Source: Dongia_B soli
Lineage (GTDB): Bacteria; Pseudomonadota; Alphaproteobacteria; Dongiales; Dongiaceae
Reading direction: 5' to 3'
DNA: 64,000 nt
Assembly (NCBI RefSeq): GCF_034044715.1
Contig: NZ_JAXCLW010000001.1
Coordinates: 496,001 to 560,000 of the forward strand
Below are positions 8,798 to 17,849 of the stretch, in pieces (within the stretch, counting starts at the first letter, position 1; each line of letters begins with the position of its first letter). Under the pieces are notes generated by a model, which worked only from the letters and a program-made list of their open reading frames with translations, ran no database searches and was not told where the DNA came from. The translations under genes were made by a program, and so were the position numbers.

Positions 8798-9913
8798 ATG
8801 AATAAGCTGGGGCAAATCGCGGTCCTGATCACCGCGGCGATGGCGTTGGGCGCCTGTCAATCGACGCAAAATTCAAGCAAATCAACGGCTTTAGATGCTA
8901 CGACGGCATCGGGGGCTCCCTTGGGTGCGCCGACTGCTTCCGTCGATAACGGTGCGTCGAGCGGCCCCATGACGGCCGCACAACTGGATACGTCCCAGCC
9001 CGGCAAGCCGACCGGCACGCTGGTCGGCCAGCGGGTGATTCAATTCCGCGATGATCTGACCAAGCTGCAGCAGGGCGTGCAGGAACAGGCCACCCGGCAT
9101 CAGCAGTTGCGGCAGGATGCCGAAAGCAATGCCGGCGGCTATCAGACGACGGTCGGGGCCATCAATGCCAAGCTGCAGCTGGGGACCACCCGGGGCAATC
9201 CCGGTGTCATCAAGGCCTGGCGCCAGGCGGAAAGCCAGCTGCGCGGCGTCGAGACCGATGTAGCACAGATGAACCTGCTGGCGAATGATGCAGCCAACAA
9301 CGCCGCCTTCGCCTCTTACCTGCTGGATTCGATCCGCGCCGCCTATACCGCCTCGGGCGCGGTGGACGAGGATCACCGGCAATTGCGAATACTGGAAGAT
9401 TCGACCCAGCAGACGGCGGTCTCGATTGATCGTCTTCTCAATCAGCTGAGCGACGACATCAACCGCCAGAACCGGTTCCTTGGCATCGAACGCAGCAATC
9501 TGACGCAGCTCTCGATGGCCGTGAATAACGGCGAGTTCTACGGCACGTCTTTGGCGGGCCGGACCGAGCCAGCCCCGTCGCCGGTCGCCCAGCCCGGTAC
9601 CGGCCTCAGCTCCGGCCGGCCGCTGGTGGTCATCCGTTTCGACCGCAGCACGGTGAACTACGAACAGGCGCTTTATGAAGCCGCCAGCAAGGCGCTGGAT
9701 CGCCGTCCCAATGCCGGTTTCGACCTGGTTGCTGTGGCGCCGGCCAGTGGCAGCCCGGCGGAAGTGGCCTTGAATAGCGATATCGCCCGCACCAATGCTA
9801 ATAAGGTGATGCGGTCATTGTTGAATATGGGGCTGCCGGCCGATCGGGTGAACGTCACCCAGGTGACTGATCCCAATATTCCGACCAACGAGGTCCAGAT
9901 CTACGTCCGCTGA
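8798..9913 (+). CDS. Secreted lipoprotein of unknown function
   Basis: 371 residues. The N-terminus MNKLGQIAVLITAAMALGAC is a signal peptide with a lipobox (LGAC), so the mature chain should begin at Cys20 and be lipid-anchored. A low-complexity Ser/Thr/Ala/Pro stretch follows, then a largely helical, Gln-rich middle (about residues 75-245) likely to form coiled coils. The C-terminal 110 residues (VVIRFDRSTVNYEQALYEAASKAL to VNVTQVTDP) resemble the beta-alpha layout of an OmpA-like peptidoglycan-binding domain, but I do not see the full motif. It may link envelope layers. A terminator follows. Confidence 0.65.
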   Translation: MNKLGQIAVLITAAMALGACQSTQNSSKSTALDATTASGAPLGAPTASVDNGASSGPMTAAQLDTSQPGKPTGTLVGQRVIQFRDDLTKLQQGVQEQATRHQQLRQDAESNAGGYQTTVGAINAKLQLGTTRGNPGVIKAWRQAESQLRGVETDVAQMNLLANDAANNAAFASYLLDSIRAAYTASGAVDEDHRQLRILEDSTQQTAVSIDRLLNQLSDDINRQNRFLGIERSNLTQLSMAVNNGEFYGTSLAGRTEPAPSPVAQPGTGLSSGRPLVVIRFDRSTVNYEQALYEAASKALDRRPNAGFDLVAVAPASGSPAEVALNSDIARTNANKVMRSLLNMGLPADRVNVTQVTDPNIPTNEVQIYVR

Positions 9914-9995
9914 TTTGTGCCCCCTGGGGCATCGTGAGCGGCAAGCAAGTTAACCCTCTACGCCCTGACCGTGGTCAGGCGTAACCCCGAACCGG

Positions 9996-10027
9996 ACCGG
10001 CGCTCAAAAGGCGCCGGTTTCGTTTTG
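9996..10027 (+). terminator. Rho-independent terminator after the lipoprotein gene
   Basis: ACCGGCGC 9996-10003 pairs with GCGCCGGT 10011-10018 around a 7-base loop, followed by TTCGTTTT. Confidence 0.65.
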
Positions 10028-10121
10028 CCGCCTCGACCATCTGCACCTGCATCTTGCCGGGCCAGTCGTCCTGGAGTAATCATCCCGGCCAATTCCCACC
10101 ACCGCCAGCCGAGAGGGCCAC

Positions 10122-10604
10122 ATGTCCGTCAGTCAGCAGAAACACTTCCCGGTCTCCTGGGAGGAGCTGCACCGCACCGCCAAAGCCCTGGCCTGGCGCC
10201 TGATCGGCATCGGCGAATGGAAAGGCATCATCGCCATTACCCGTGGCGGCCTGGTGCCGGCCGCGATCATTGCCCGCGAGCTTGATATCCGCCTGATCGA
10301 TACGGTCTGCATGGCGAGCTATTCCGACGATCACCGGCCGGGCGAGATCAACCTGCTGAAAGGCGTCGGTGGCGACGGCGATGGCTGGCTGATCATTGAC
10401 GACCTTGTCGATACCGGCCGCACGGCGAAATATGTCCGCGAAATGCTGCCCAAAGCGCATTTCGCCACGATCTATGCCAAGCCCGCCGGCCGTCCCCTGG
10501 TCGATACCTTCATCACCGAGGTCAGCCAGGATACCTGGATCTATTTCCCCTGGGACATCGAGCCGCAATTCGTTCAGCCAATCGCCAAGATGAAGCGCAG
10601 CTGA
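10122..10604 (+). CDS. gpt: Xanthine-guanine phosphoribosyltransferase
   Basis: 160 residues, close to E. coli Gpt (152). The enzyme transfers the phosphoribosyl group of PRPP to guanine, xanthine or hypoxanthine in purine salvage. The PRPP-binding motif LIIDDLVDTGRTA is at about 90-102, the ITRGGLVPA loop at 39-47, and the C-terminal WIYFPWDIEPQ segment is characteristic of XGPRT rather than HPRT. The start ATG follows GAGAGGGCCAC. It stands alone on the plus strand and converges with the panBC operon. Confidence 0.93.
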   Translation: MSVSQQKHFPVSWEELHRTAKALAWRLIGIGEWKGIIAITRGGLVPAAIIARELDIRLIDTVCMASYSDDHRPGEINLLKGVGGDGDGWLIIDDLVDTGRTAKYVREMLPKAHFATIYAKPAGRPLVDTFITEVSQDTWIYFPWDIEPQFVQPIAKMKRS

Positions 10605-10614
10605 AACGCCCGCT

Positions 10615-10908
10615 TCACCGGGCTGACAACAGCGTGGCGACGATCTCCGCCCATTCATCGGCCAAAGTTGTGGTGGCGACCGGCTGGCCGGCGCGCCGGT
10701 ACCAATAGCCGGCATTGCTGAGATCGCCTTCCTTGCGATGCAGATAGGCGTGCACCCAATTGCCGGGCATATCCTCCCGGATCTGGGCGCAATCATGTGC
10801 CTGGTCCCAGTTTCCTTTAGCATCCCACCACAAGGCCTGGAGCGCCGGGGCAATATCCTCCGGCGGTTGGGATTGGGCTAGCGTCGCTTTAAACTCGCTC
10901 AGAGTCAT
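10615..10908 (-). CDS. Small conserved hypothetical protein
   Basis: 97 residues, soluble, no signal peptide. The segment CAQIREDMPGNWVHAYLHRKE, then NAGYWYRRAGQP, is strongly patterned with Trp, Tyr and His and looks like a conserved family, but I cannot name a function. It starts 15 bases after the panC stop and is probably translated from the panB-panC transcript. Confidence 0.65.
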   Translation of the reverse strand: MTLSEFKATLAQSQPPEDIAPALQALWWDAKGNWDQAHDCAQIREDMPGNWVHAYLHRKEGDLSNAGYWYRRAGQPVATTTLADEWAEIVATLLSAR

Positions 10909-10923
10909 TTGGTCTCGCCCGCT

Positions 10924-11775
10924 CTACGGTCGGCCTACCGGCCAGTTGTCGATCAAACGGGTATTCCCGATGAAGGCCGCGGCAAAAAGTCGGCTCGGAA
11001 CGATGGCCGCCGGAATTGGTTGCAACCGTTCGATATCACAGAGCTCAAGATAATCGATCTTATCAAATCCGGCCGACAGCAATTCGTTCCTTGCGGCATC
11101 AAGCCGCGCGGCTGCGGCCATGCCATCTGCAAGCTCAACGGCCAAGGCCCGCAAAACGCGGGGCAGATGGCTGGCGATGCGGCGCTGATCCGGCGAGAGA
11201 TACCGGTTGCGCGAAGACATCGCAAGGCCGTCTGCTTCGCGCACGGTGGGGACACCGACGATCTCCACCGGAATATCGAGATCACGAGTGAAGCGGCGGA
11301 TCACCTGCAATTGCTGGAAATCCTTCTCGCCGAAAAAGGCCGCATTGGGCAGGGCCTGCAACAGCAGTTTGGTGACCACTGTTGCCACGCCACCGAAAAA
11401 ATGCGGCCGCGCGGCGCCGCAGAGATGCTCGGTTATGCCGGTGACACTGACCGCCGTTGCAAAGCCCTGCGGATACATCTCCGTCACGTCGGGCGCAAAG
11501 AGGAGATCCGTTCCTGCCTGATCCAGCTTTGCCAGATCCCCCGCCTCGTCGCGCGGATAGGTCGCAAGGTCTTCGCGCGGACCGAACTGCCGAGGATTGA
11601 CGAAGATCGTCGCGACTGTCTTCAAATCCCGCGCCTTGGCGGCGCCGACCAAAGCGAGATGACCATCATGCAGCGCGCCCATGGTCGGCACCAGGCCGAT
11701 ACCGGCACCCGCGCGCCGGAAAGAGCCGATCGCGGCCCGCAAATCGGCGATAGTGCGAACGACGGATATCGTCAT
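10924..11775 (-). CDS. panC: Pantothenate synthetase
   Basis: 283 residues, the normal length. It joins pantoate and beta-alanine with ATP to give pantothenate. The nucleotidyltransferase signature is PTMGALHDGHLALV (the HIGH-type motif) near residue 30, followed by ATIFVNPRQFGPREDL and, further on, GEKDFQQL and the KMSKS-equivalent SSRNRYLSPDQR. It is second in the operon panB-panC-small gene, 43 bases after panB. Confidence 0.96.
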   Translation of the reverse strand: MTISVVRTIADLRAAIGSFRRAGAGIGLVPTMGALHDGHLALVGAAKARDLKTVATIFVNPRQFGPREDLATYPRDEAGDLAKLDQAGTDLLFAPDVTEMYPQGFATAVSVTGITEHLCGAARPHFFGGVATVVTKLLLQALPNAAFFGEKDFQQLQVIRRFTRDLDIPVEIVGVPTVREADGLAMSSRNRYLSPDQRRIASHLPRVLRALAVELADGMAAAARLDAARNELLSAGFDKIDYLELCDIERLQPIPAAIVPSRLFAAAFIGNTRLIDNWPVGRP

Positions 11776-11818
11776 CTGAAATCAAATCCTGGTGGCAATG
11801 CTGAACAGCGAGAGGAGC

Positions 11819-12700
11819 CTAGCTGCTCTTCTTGATGCTGCCGAAAATATGTTCCGGCCCCGGGAAGCGGCGGCTGCGGACATCGGCGGCATAAGCCTGA
11901 GCCGCCTCGCTGACGGTCTCGCCAAGTTCAGCATAGCGTTTGACGAAACGCGGCCTGAAGCTGCTGAAGAGACCGAGCATGTCGTCCACCACGAGAACCT
12001 GGCCGTCGCAGCCGGCCGAAGCGCCGATTCCGATCGTTGGCGCGGCGACGCGTGCGGTGATCGCTTCCGCCAATTGCTCCATCACGCCCTCGACGACGAT
12101 GGCAAAGGCGCCGGCTTCGGAGATCGCGATGGCATCGGCCATGACGGCCGCGGCCTCATCGGTGGCGCGGCCCCGCGCACGATAGCCACCCTGAACATTG
12201 ACCGATTGTGGCATCAGGCCGACATGGCCCATGACGGGAATGCCACGCTTCACGAAGAACTCCACGGTCGGCGCCAGATCGCGGCCGCCTTCCATCTTCA
12301 CCGCTGAGCAGCCGGTTTCCTGCATCATGCGCACGGCATTGCGATAGGCCTGTTCGGCGCTTTCCTGGTAGCTGCCGAACGGCAGATCAATGACGATGCA
12401 GGCATGCTGTGAGCCGCGCCGCACGGCAGCACCATGGGCGATCATCATATCCATGGTGACCGGCAAGGTGCTGTCGAAGCCATAGAGCACCATGCCGAGC
12501 GAATCACCGACCATGAGCAGATCGACATGGGGATCGAGCAGCTGGGCCATCGGCGCCGTATAGGCAGTGAGACACACGATGGGCTCGCCGCCTTTACGTG
12601 CCGTCAGCTCGGGACAAGAAACACGCATCTGACGGGCGCCCGTTTGCGCGCCTGTTTTTTGACCAGCTGTGCTTTGTCCTTCTGGCAGATGAACGCTCAC
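11819..12700 (-). CDS. panB: 3-methyl-2-oxobutanoate hydroxymethyltransferase
   Basis: 293 residues from the chosen GTG at 12700. The enzyme adds a hydroxymethyl group from methylene-THF to ketoisovalerate, the first step of pantothenate synthesis. Diagnostic parts are KGGEPIVCLTAYTAPMA, LLMVGDSLGMVLYG, AVKMEGG (substrate and metal site), PVMGHVGLMPQS and IGIGASAGCDGQVLVVDD. The frame is open for 99 codons further upstream, but those residues are not PanB-like, while GTG 12700 has a good ribosome site (GGGAGG, 6 bases before). The last residues KKSS end just before the panC gap. Confidence 0.95.
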   Translation of the reverse strand: MSVHLPEGQSTAGQKTGAQTGARQMRVSCPELTARKGGEPIVCLTAYTAPMAQLLDPHVDLLMVGDSLGMVLYGFDSTLPVTMDMMIAHGAAVRRGSQHACIVIDLPFGSYQESAEQAYRNAVRMMQETGCSAVKMEGGRDLAPTVEFFVKRGIPVMGHVGLMPQSVNVQGGYRARGRATDEAAAVMADAIAISEAGAFAIVVEGVMEQLAEAITARVAAPTIGIGASAGCDGQVLVVDDMLGLFSSFRPRFVKRYAELGETVSEAAQAYAADVRSRRFPGPEHIFGSIKKSS

Positions 12701-12944
12701 GCTTCCCTCCCACGCATTACTCGGAAGCCGGATTGGACCTACCGAGCGACTGGCCGAGCAATTGGCGCTCGAGACTGCATTTTCGGCGATCCTATTGCGC
12801 TGCACAATAGTCTTTCCGGACAATTGACCAGCGCCGATTGCATAGCAAAGCCTGCCATTCGGCCGTTCCCTGAGCTTGTCGCTTTGGCCACAATGCTTTC
12901 CCTGCAGCGACAAAGCCGCTATGAACGTCACGGAAGCGATGCCG

Positions 12945-13007
12945 GCTGGAGCGATGCTTTCCGATTGAAGCAGATCTGCTTCAGCCGGAAAACTCAATCG
13001 TCCTCTA
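12945..13007 (-). repeat. Palindromic interspersed repeat, copy 1
   Basis: The core GAAGCAGATCTGCTTC (12967-12982) is a perfect palindrome. Its flanks, TTTTCCGGCT on one side and ATCGGAAA on the other, are themselves complementary. On the minus strand the order is TAGAGGACGATTGAG, palindrome, CGCTCCAGC. The same order is found in copy 2 near 46740-46804. It lies in the 356-base gap between panB and ggt, which otherwise holds no gene. Confidence 0.7.
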
Positions 13008-13056
13008 TGTTAATTAATGGAGCCGGCTCGCATATCATTTCGACTGGCAGCGTGCT

Positions 13057-14868
13057 GTGGGCAGCTTATCCCTCCTCGGAAACGCCGGTAGCGGCAATCA
13101 GGCCGAACGATCGGACCACGTCTATCCCCTGAAGGGATTGCTTCTCGCCCTTGGCTTGATGCTGGTGGTGGCTGGCTGTGGCAGCGACCAAAACGTGCCG
13201 CCGCCAAGAATGGCCGCGCTTAGCTCGACGCGGGCCGCGGACGTCGTCGCCGATCGGCATATGGTGGCGTCGGCCAATCCACTGGCCAGTGCGGCCGGCC
13301 TGGAAATACTGCGCCAAGGCGGCAATGCCATCGATGCCGCTATCGCCATGCAAGCCGTTCTTACCTTGGTCGAACCGCAATCCTCGGGCATCGGCGGCGG
13401 CGGTTTCCTGTTGCACTACAATGCCGCGCGGCAAAAGATCGAGAGTTATGACGGTCGCGAAACGGCACCGACCCAAGCCAACGGTGATCTGTTCCTCGAC
13501 AAAAACGGCCAGCCAATCGATTTTCACAGTGCACAGATCGGCGGCCAATCGACCGGCGTACCGGGTGTCCTGCGCATGCTGGATCTGGCGCATCGCGAAC
13601 ATGGCCGGCTAGCCTGGCCGAAGCTTTTCCAGCCCGCGATTCGCCTGGCGGAACAAGGCTTTCCGGTGCCGCCGCGATTGGCGGCGGCGATCGCTGAAGA
13701 TCCCGACATCGCCCACCTGCCCGCCATGCGCAACTACTTCTACGGCAAGGACGGCAAGCCGCTGGCGGAAGGGGCGATCCTACATAATCCCGCCTTGGCG
13801 GCAACGTTTCGCGACATCGCAGCCCATGGCGCCGATGCGTTCTATTTCGGCCGTTTCGCCCAAGATATCGTCGCCACCGTCAATGCCCATGCCGGCCGCC
13901 CGACGGCCATGCAGGTCAGCGACTTCAAGGCCTATCGCGCGGTCAAGCGGGAGCCGCTTTGCACCACCTACCGCGCTTATCGCGTCTGCGGCATGGGGCC
14001 ACCAAGTTCGGGCGGTCTTGCCGTCGCGCAGATTCTCGGCATGCTCAATCACAGCGACCTCGCCAGCCTGCCGCCCAATGGTGCCACCGCCACACATCTG
14101 CTGATCGAGGCCAGCAAACTGGCTTTTGCCGACCGCGATCGCTATGTCGCCGATCCAGCGAAAGTCCGGGTACCGGTGCGCGCCTTGTTGGCACCGGAAT
14201 ACTTGGCCGGACGCGCCGGGCAAATTCACCTCAACCAGGCAATGGATGTGGCGCAGCCGGGCCGCATCAGCGATCCCTTGACGGTCGGCCAGGCAAGCGA
14301 ACATCAATTCGAGCCGCTTTCCACCAGCCATCTGGTCGTGGTGGATGACAGCGGCAATATCGTCAGTTTCACCAGCAGCATCGAAAGCGCTTTCGGCGCG
14401 CATCTCATGGTGGATGGGTTCGTGCTCAATAACGAGCTGACCGATTTCTCTTTCCGACCCGCCGACAAAGGGCGCGCCGTCGCCAATCGTGTGGAAGGCG
14501 GCAAGCGTCCGCGCAGTTCGATGGCGCCGACGATCGTGCTCGATCAGCGCGATCGCCCGGTCCTGGCGGTCGGTTCACCCGGCGGCCCCAATATCATTGG
14601 CTATGTCGCGCAATCCCTCATCCTGATGCTGGACTGGCAGGCGACGCCGGGCGAGGCAGCCGCAGCGCCGCATATTCTGAACCGCAACGGACCTAGCTTG
14701 ATCGAGGAAGGAACCGCGGCGGAAAAGCTGGCACCGGCTTTGGCGCAATTGGGGCAGAAGATCGAAATACGGCCCCTGATGAGCGGTCTCAATATCATCG
14801 CCTTTCGCCGCGGCCAATTGATCGGCGCCAGCGATCCCAGGCGCGATGGCGTAGCGCTCGGTGATTGA
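13057..14868 (+). CDS. ggt: Gamma-glutamyltranspeptidase, probable lipoprotein
   Basis: 603 residues from GTG 13057. This Ntn hydrolase cleaves the gamma-glutamyl bond of glutathione and transfers or hydrolyses the glutamyl group. Conserved parts are ASANPLASAAGLEILRQGGNAIDAA, SSGIGGGGFLLHY, and the autoprocessing site in STSH, where T423 should become the N-terminal nucleophile of the small subunit. GSPGGPNI supplies the oxyanion loop. A signal with lipobox (VVAGC, Cys41) indicates a periplasmic, lipid-anchored enzyme, whereas E. coli Ggt is soluble. The start is uncertain because GTG 13057 has no clear ribosome site; TTG 13138 would also keep a signal sequence. Confidence 0.92.
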   Translation: MGSLSLLGNAGSGNQAERSDHVYPLKGLLLALGLMLVVAGCGSDQNVPPPRMAALSSTRAADVVADRHMVASANPLASAAGLEILRQGGNAIDAAIAMQAVLTLVEPQSSGIGGGGFLLHYNAARQKIESYDGRETAPTQANGDLFLDKNGQPIDFHSAQIGGQSTGVPGVLRMLDLAHREHGRLAWPKLFQPAIRLAEQGFPVPPRLAAAIAEDPDIAHLPAMRNYFYGKDGKPLAEGAILHNPALAATFRDIAAHGADAFYFGRFAQDIVATVNAHAGRPTAMQVSDFKAYRAVKREPLCTTYRAYRVCGMGPPSSGGLAVAQILGMLNHSDLASLPPNGATATHLLIEASKLAFADRDRYVADPAKVRVPVRALLAPEYLAGRAGQIHLNQAMDVAQPGRISDPLTVGQASEHQFEPLSTSHLVVVDDSGNIVSFTSSIESAFGAHLMVDGFVLNNELTDFSFRPADKGRAVANRVEGGKRPRSSMAPTIVLDQRDRPVLAVGSPGGPNIIGYVAQSLILMLDWQATPGEAAAAPHILNRNGPSLIEEGTAAEKLAPALAQLGQKIEIRPLMSGLNIIAFRRGQLIGASDPRRDGVALGD

Positions 14869-14911
14869 CTGCTTTGACAATTATATCGGCCCCTGCCCCA
14901 CGGAGTGACAC

Positions 14912-16096
14912 ATGACTGATCGCGCGATCCTGCGCCTGAAACCTGGTGGCGACCGGCGCCTGCTCACCGGCCATCCCTGGATCTATTCCAACGAGATTGA
15001 GATGACCCAGGCCGCCAAGGCCTTGGAGGCCGGCTGCGTCGTTACGCTGCAGCGCGCCGACGGAAAACCACTCGGCACGGCTTTTTTCAATCCAAAACCG
15101 CTGATCAGTGCACGCTTGCTGAGCCGAAATCCATCAGCTGTCATCGATACCGCGTTTCTGCGCGATCGCCTCAAGCGCGCCCTCGCTTTGCGTGACAGGC
15201 TGATTGGCGTGCCGCATTATCGTCTCGCCCATGCCGAGGCCGATGGCCTGCCGGGTGCGGTGATCGATCGCTATGGCGATACCATCGTCATCCATGCCGC
15301 CGGCGCCGGCATGGAACGGTTGGCGGAACCTTTGGCTGAGGCGCTGGACGATGTCGTCAGGCCGCGCGCCATCCTGATGCGCGGCGACGGCCCGGCGCGC
15401 GAGATGGAAGGCCTGCCGGCCTATAGCCGACTGCTGAAGGGCGAGATCGGCGGACCTGTGCCGGTGATCGAGCATCAAGCGCGCTTCCTCGCCGATCCGC
15501 GCGAGGGACAGAAGACCGGCTGGTTCTTCGATCAGCGCGACAATCGCGCTTTGGTCGCCCGTTTTGCCGCCGGTCGGCGGGTGCTGGATCTCTATAGCTA
15601 CATGGGCGGGTTCTCGCTGCAATCAGCACTTGCCGGTGCCCAGTCGGTACTTGCGGTGGATCGCTCGGATCTGGCGCTTCGGATTGCTGCGGAAGCGGCC
15701 GCGCAGAATGATGTCGCAGACCGGTTCAGCACGGAACGAGCCGAGGTTTTCGATTTTCTCGAAGCGACCGCTACCGCACCGGCCTACGATGTAGTGGTGG
15801 CCGATCCGCCGGCCTTTGTGAAATCGAAAAAGGATTTCAACCAAGGAGCTCGCGCCTATCGCAAACTGGCGCGCCTCGCCGCGGCACGTGTGGCACCGGG
15901 CGGCATCCTGTTCATCGCCTCCTGTTCGCACAACATGCCGGCCGATGAATTCGGCCGGCAGGTGGCGCGCGGTCTCAATGACGCCCATCGCCAGGGCCGC
16001 ATCCTGTTCCAGACCTTCGCGGCGCCTGATCATCCGGTCCACCCCGCCTTGCCGGAAAGCGCCTATCTGAAGGCGCTGACACTGCAGCTGGACTGA
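14912..16096 (+). CDS. rlmI: Class I rRNA large-subunit (cytosine-5) methyltransferase, RlmI type
   Basis: 394 residues, the length of E. coli RlmI. It should methylate a cytosine (C1962 in E. coli) of 23S rRNA using SAM. The N-terminal 75 residues form a PUA domain (LKPGGDRRLLTGHPWIYSNEI). The Rossmann core contains VLDLYSYMGGFSLQSAL (SAM site, near 225) and VVADPPAFVKSKKDF (motif IV). The likely catalytic Cys is in FIASCSHNM. It starts 43 bases after ggt and ends before a strong terminator. Confidence 0.92.
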   Translation: MTDRAILRLKPGGDRRLLTGHPWIYSNEIEMTQAAKALEAGCVVTLQRADGKPLGTAFFNPKPLISARLLSRNPSAVIDTAFLRDRLKRALALRDRLIGVPHYRLAHAEADGLPGAVIDRYGDTIVIHAAGAGMERLAEPLAEALDDVVRPRAILMRGDGPAREMEGLPAYSRLLKGEIGGPVPVIEHQARFLADPREGQKTGWFFDQRDNRALVARFAAGRRVLDLYSYMGGFSLQSALAGAQSVLAVDRSDLALRIAAEAAAQNDVADRFSTERAEVFDFLEATATAPAYDVVVADPPAFVKSKKDFNQGARAYRKLARLAAARVAPGGILFIASCSHNMPADEFGRQVARGLNDAHRQGRILFQTFAAPDHPVHPALPESAYLKALTLQLD

Positions 16097-16120
16097 ACCG
16101 TCCCTCGGTCGCACAAGACA

Positions 16121-16148
16121 AAAAGGGCGCGTTCGACCGCGCCCTTTT
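16121..16148. terminator. Bidirectional terminator between rlmI and a membrane-protein gene
   Basis: AAAAGGGCGCG 16121-16131 pairs perfectly with CGCGCCCTTTT 16138-16148 around a 6-base loop. It has A and T tracts on both sides and lies between two convergent genes, so it can serve both. Confidence 0.8.
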
Positions 16149-16169
16149 ATCAACCGCTTGAAACGCCGG

Positions 16170-16373
16170 TCAGTGGGCGACGTGCTCGTCGCCCTTGGCG
16201 ATCTGCCAGAACATCAACAGGATGGCGAACAGGAAGAAAAGGAGGCCACCCCAATAGGGCACGCCATGCCCGGCATTCGCCGCGACGAAGAGGCCGGCCA
16301 CGCCAAAAATGCCAATTAGTAGAGTCATGCCGATTCGAACAAGGTCCTGCATCGCCTGTCGCCCCATCCCCAA
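16170..16373 (-). CDS. Small two-helix membrane protein
   Basis: 67 residues with two hydrophobic segments (about LVRIGMTLLIGIFGVAGLFV and PYWGGLLFFLFAILLMFW) and a short charged tail KGDEHVAH. Function unknown. Met8 (ATGCAGGAC) is an alternative start. Both helices are well formed and the gene sits between a terminator and a histidine kinase, which favours a real gene. Confidence 0.6.
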   Translation of the reverse strand: MGMGRQAMQDLVRIGMTLLIGIFGVAGLFVAANAGHGVPYWGGLLFFLFAILLMFWQIAKGDEHVAH

Positions 16374-16448
16374 AAAAGGTCAAAATCGGCACGGTTATAG
16401 GGCACGGATAAAGACTGCGCAATCGGCCGATCGCCGCAGCTTAGATCG

Positions 16449-17849
16449 TCAGGCCGCCCGATCCGGCAGTTCCAACCGGAAGATGGCGCCGCCGCTATCG
16501 TTCTTAGCCAGTTTCAGATCGCCACCCTGACCCCGCATCAATTCCCGGGCAATCGCTAGACCCAGGCCGGTGCCGCCGGCGCGCGCCGAGCCGCGGAACG
16601 GGACGAAGAGATTTTCCAGAGCCTTCGGCGGCAGGCCGGGCCCGTCATCCCGCACCTGCAGGCGGATCCAGCCATCCGCCCGACTGGCGCTGAGGCAGAC
16701 ATGCTGGGCGCCGACCTGCAATGCATTTTCGGTCAGATTTCGGATCACCCGGAACAACTGCTCGCGGTCCGCGGTCAGGCTGAAATCGGTCGGGAAATCC
16801 GCCTGCCAGGCACCGCTGCCGTTCAATTGGGCGGCCAGGCTTTCGCCGATCTCGCTATGCAGATCGGCCAGGGAGAATTGCGACAATTCCGGCTTGGGCG
16901 GCCCTTCGCGGGTAAAATTGAGAGTATCCGAGCAGAGATCGACGGCACGATCCAAAGCGCGCACCAGGGCCGGCGCCGCCTTCGCCACTTCTGGTGCATC
17001 GCTTTCCACGATCCGGTCGGCGACCAGCCGCGCCGTCGCCAGGATGCCACGCAGATCATGATTGATCTTGCCGACCGCGGTGCCGAGGGCGGCAAGCCGG
17101 GCATGTTGTGTCAGGGCCTGCCGGACCTTGTCTTCCATTTCCAGCAATTCGCGTTCGGCAACACCGATTTCATCGCTGCGGCGGCTCATGGCGAAATCAT
17201 CCACCGCGACTTCGGGATTTTTGCGGAAGCGCAGGATGCGCTTGGTCAGTCGCCGCATGGGCCGGATCATGAGCCATTGCAGGGCGCCGAAGATCAATCC
17301 GGCGGTGATCAGCGAAATGACGATGGAAACGCCAAGGATCCGCCAGGAATAGGCAATCATCGCCTGGCGCAGCGGCCATTCGTCGATCACCATCTCGACC
17401 TGGGTGTCGGGCGCCCGGTCGGCATAGCCCTTGACCCGCAGCAGCCGCTTCTCCGATTGCCCCAGGGTCTCGATCGCTTCACTGAAATCATCGGTCCAGC
17501 TGCGATTATCGAGATCGACCGTGGCATTGACGATCAAGGGGGGCGAGGAACCACGCAGCATCAAATTCTTGCCGTCGGTGGTGCGCAAGGCGACCAGATA
17601 AGCGCCGACATGATCCAGCAGCTTCAATTCGAGCTGCGGATCGATCATGTAATTGGGCGTCGCTTCGAGAGCGAGAATGGCGAGATGGGCGGTATTCAGC
17701 TTGGCTTCGAGCCAGGACATTCGAAATCGGGCAATCGAAGGCGTATAGATCAGGATTTCGCTGACCATCACGAACAGGATGGTAAGGATCAGGACGCGCG
17801 CCGACAGGCCACGGCCAAATCCAGGCAAAGTGACGTCCGGCTCCGCCAT
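16449..17849 (-). CDS. Membrane sensor histidine kinase, orphan
   Basis: 466 residues. The first membrane helix is near 18-37, then comes a periplasmic domain of about 130 residues, a second helix near 171-192, and a HAMP linker (RPMRRLTKRILRF to 245). The phosphoacceptor is H264 in GKINHDLRG, a less usual H-box. The ATPase has the N-box NLTENALQ (371-378), G1 DDGPGLPP, F-box LFVPFRG and G2 GGTGLGLAIA, so it looks active. No response regulator is adjacent on either side, so its partner must be encoded elsewhere. The signal is unknown. Confidence 0.88.
   Translation of the reverse strand: MAEPDVTLPGFGRGLSARVLILTILFVMVSEILIYTPSIARFRMSWLEAKLNTAHLAILALEATPNYMIDPQLELKLLDHVGAYLVALRTTDGKNLMLRGSSPPLIVNATVDLDNRSWTDDFSEAIETLGQSEKRLLRVKGYADRAPDTQVEMVIDEWPLRQAMIAYSWRILGVSIVISLITAGLIFGALQWLMIRPMRRLTKRILRFRKNPEVAVDDFAMSRRSDEIGVAERELLEMEDKVRQALTQHARLAALGTAVGKINHDLRGILATARLVADRIVESDAPEVAKAAPALVRALDRAVDLCSDTLNFTREGPPKPELSQFSLADLHSEIGESLAAQLNGSGAWQADFPTDFSLTADREQLFRVIRNLTENALQVGAQHVCLSASRADGWIRLQVRDDGPGLPPKALENLFVPFRGSARAGGTGLGLAIARELMRGQGGDLKLAKNDSGGAIFRLELPDRAA

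Noticed and set aside
10909..11835. Long open frame (308 codons) on the plus strand over panC
   Set aside because: It is antisense to a clear panC with all motifs. GC-rich DNA gives long shadow frames, and the translation has no recognisable domain.
12701..12997. Upstream extension of panB by 99 codons
   Set aside because: The extra residues are not PanB-like, they run through the palindromic repeat, and GTG 12700 has a good ribosome site.
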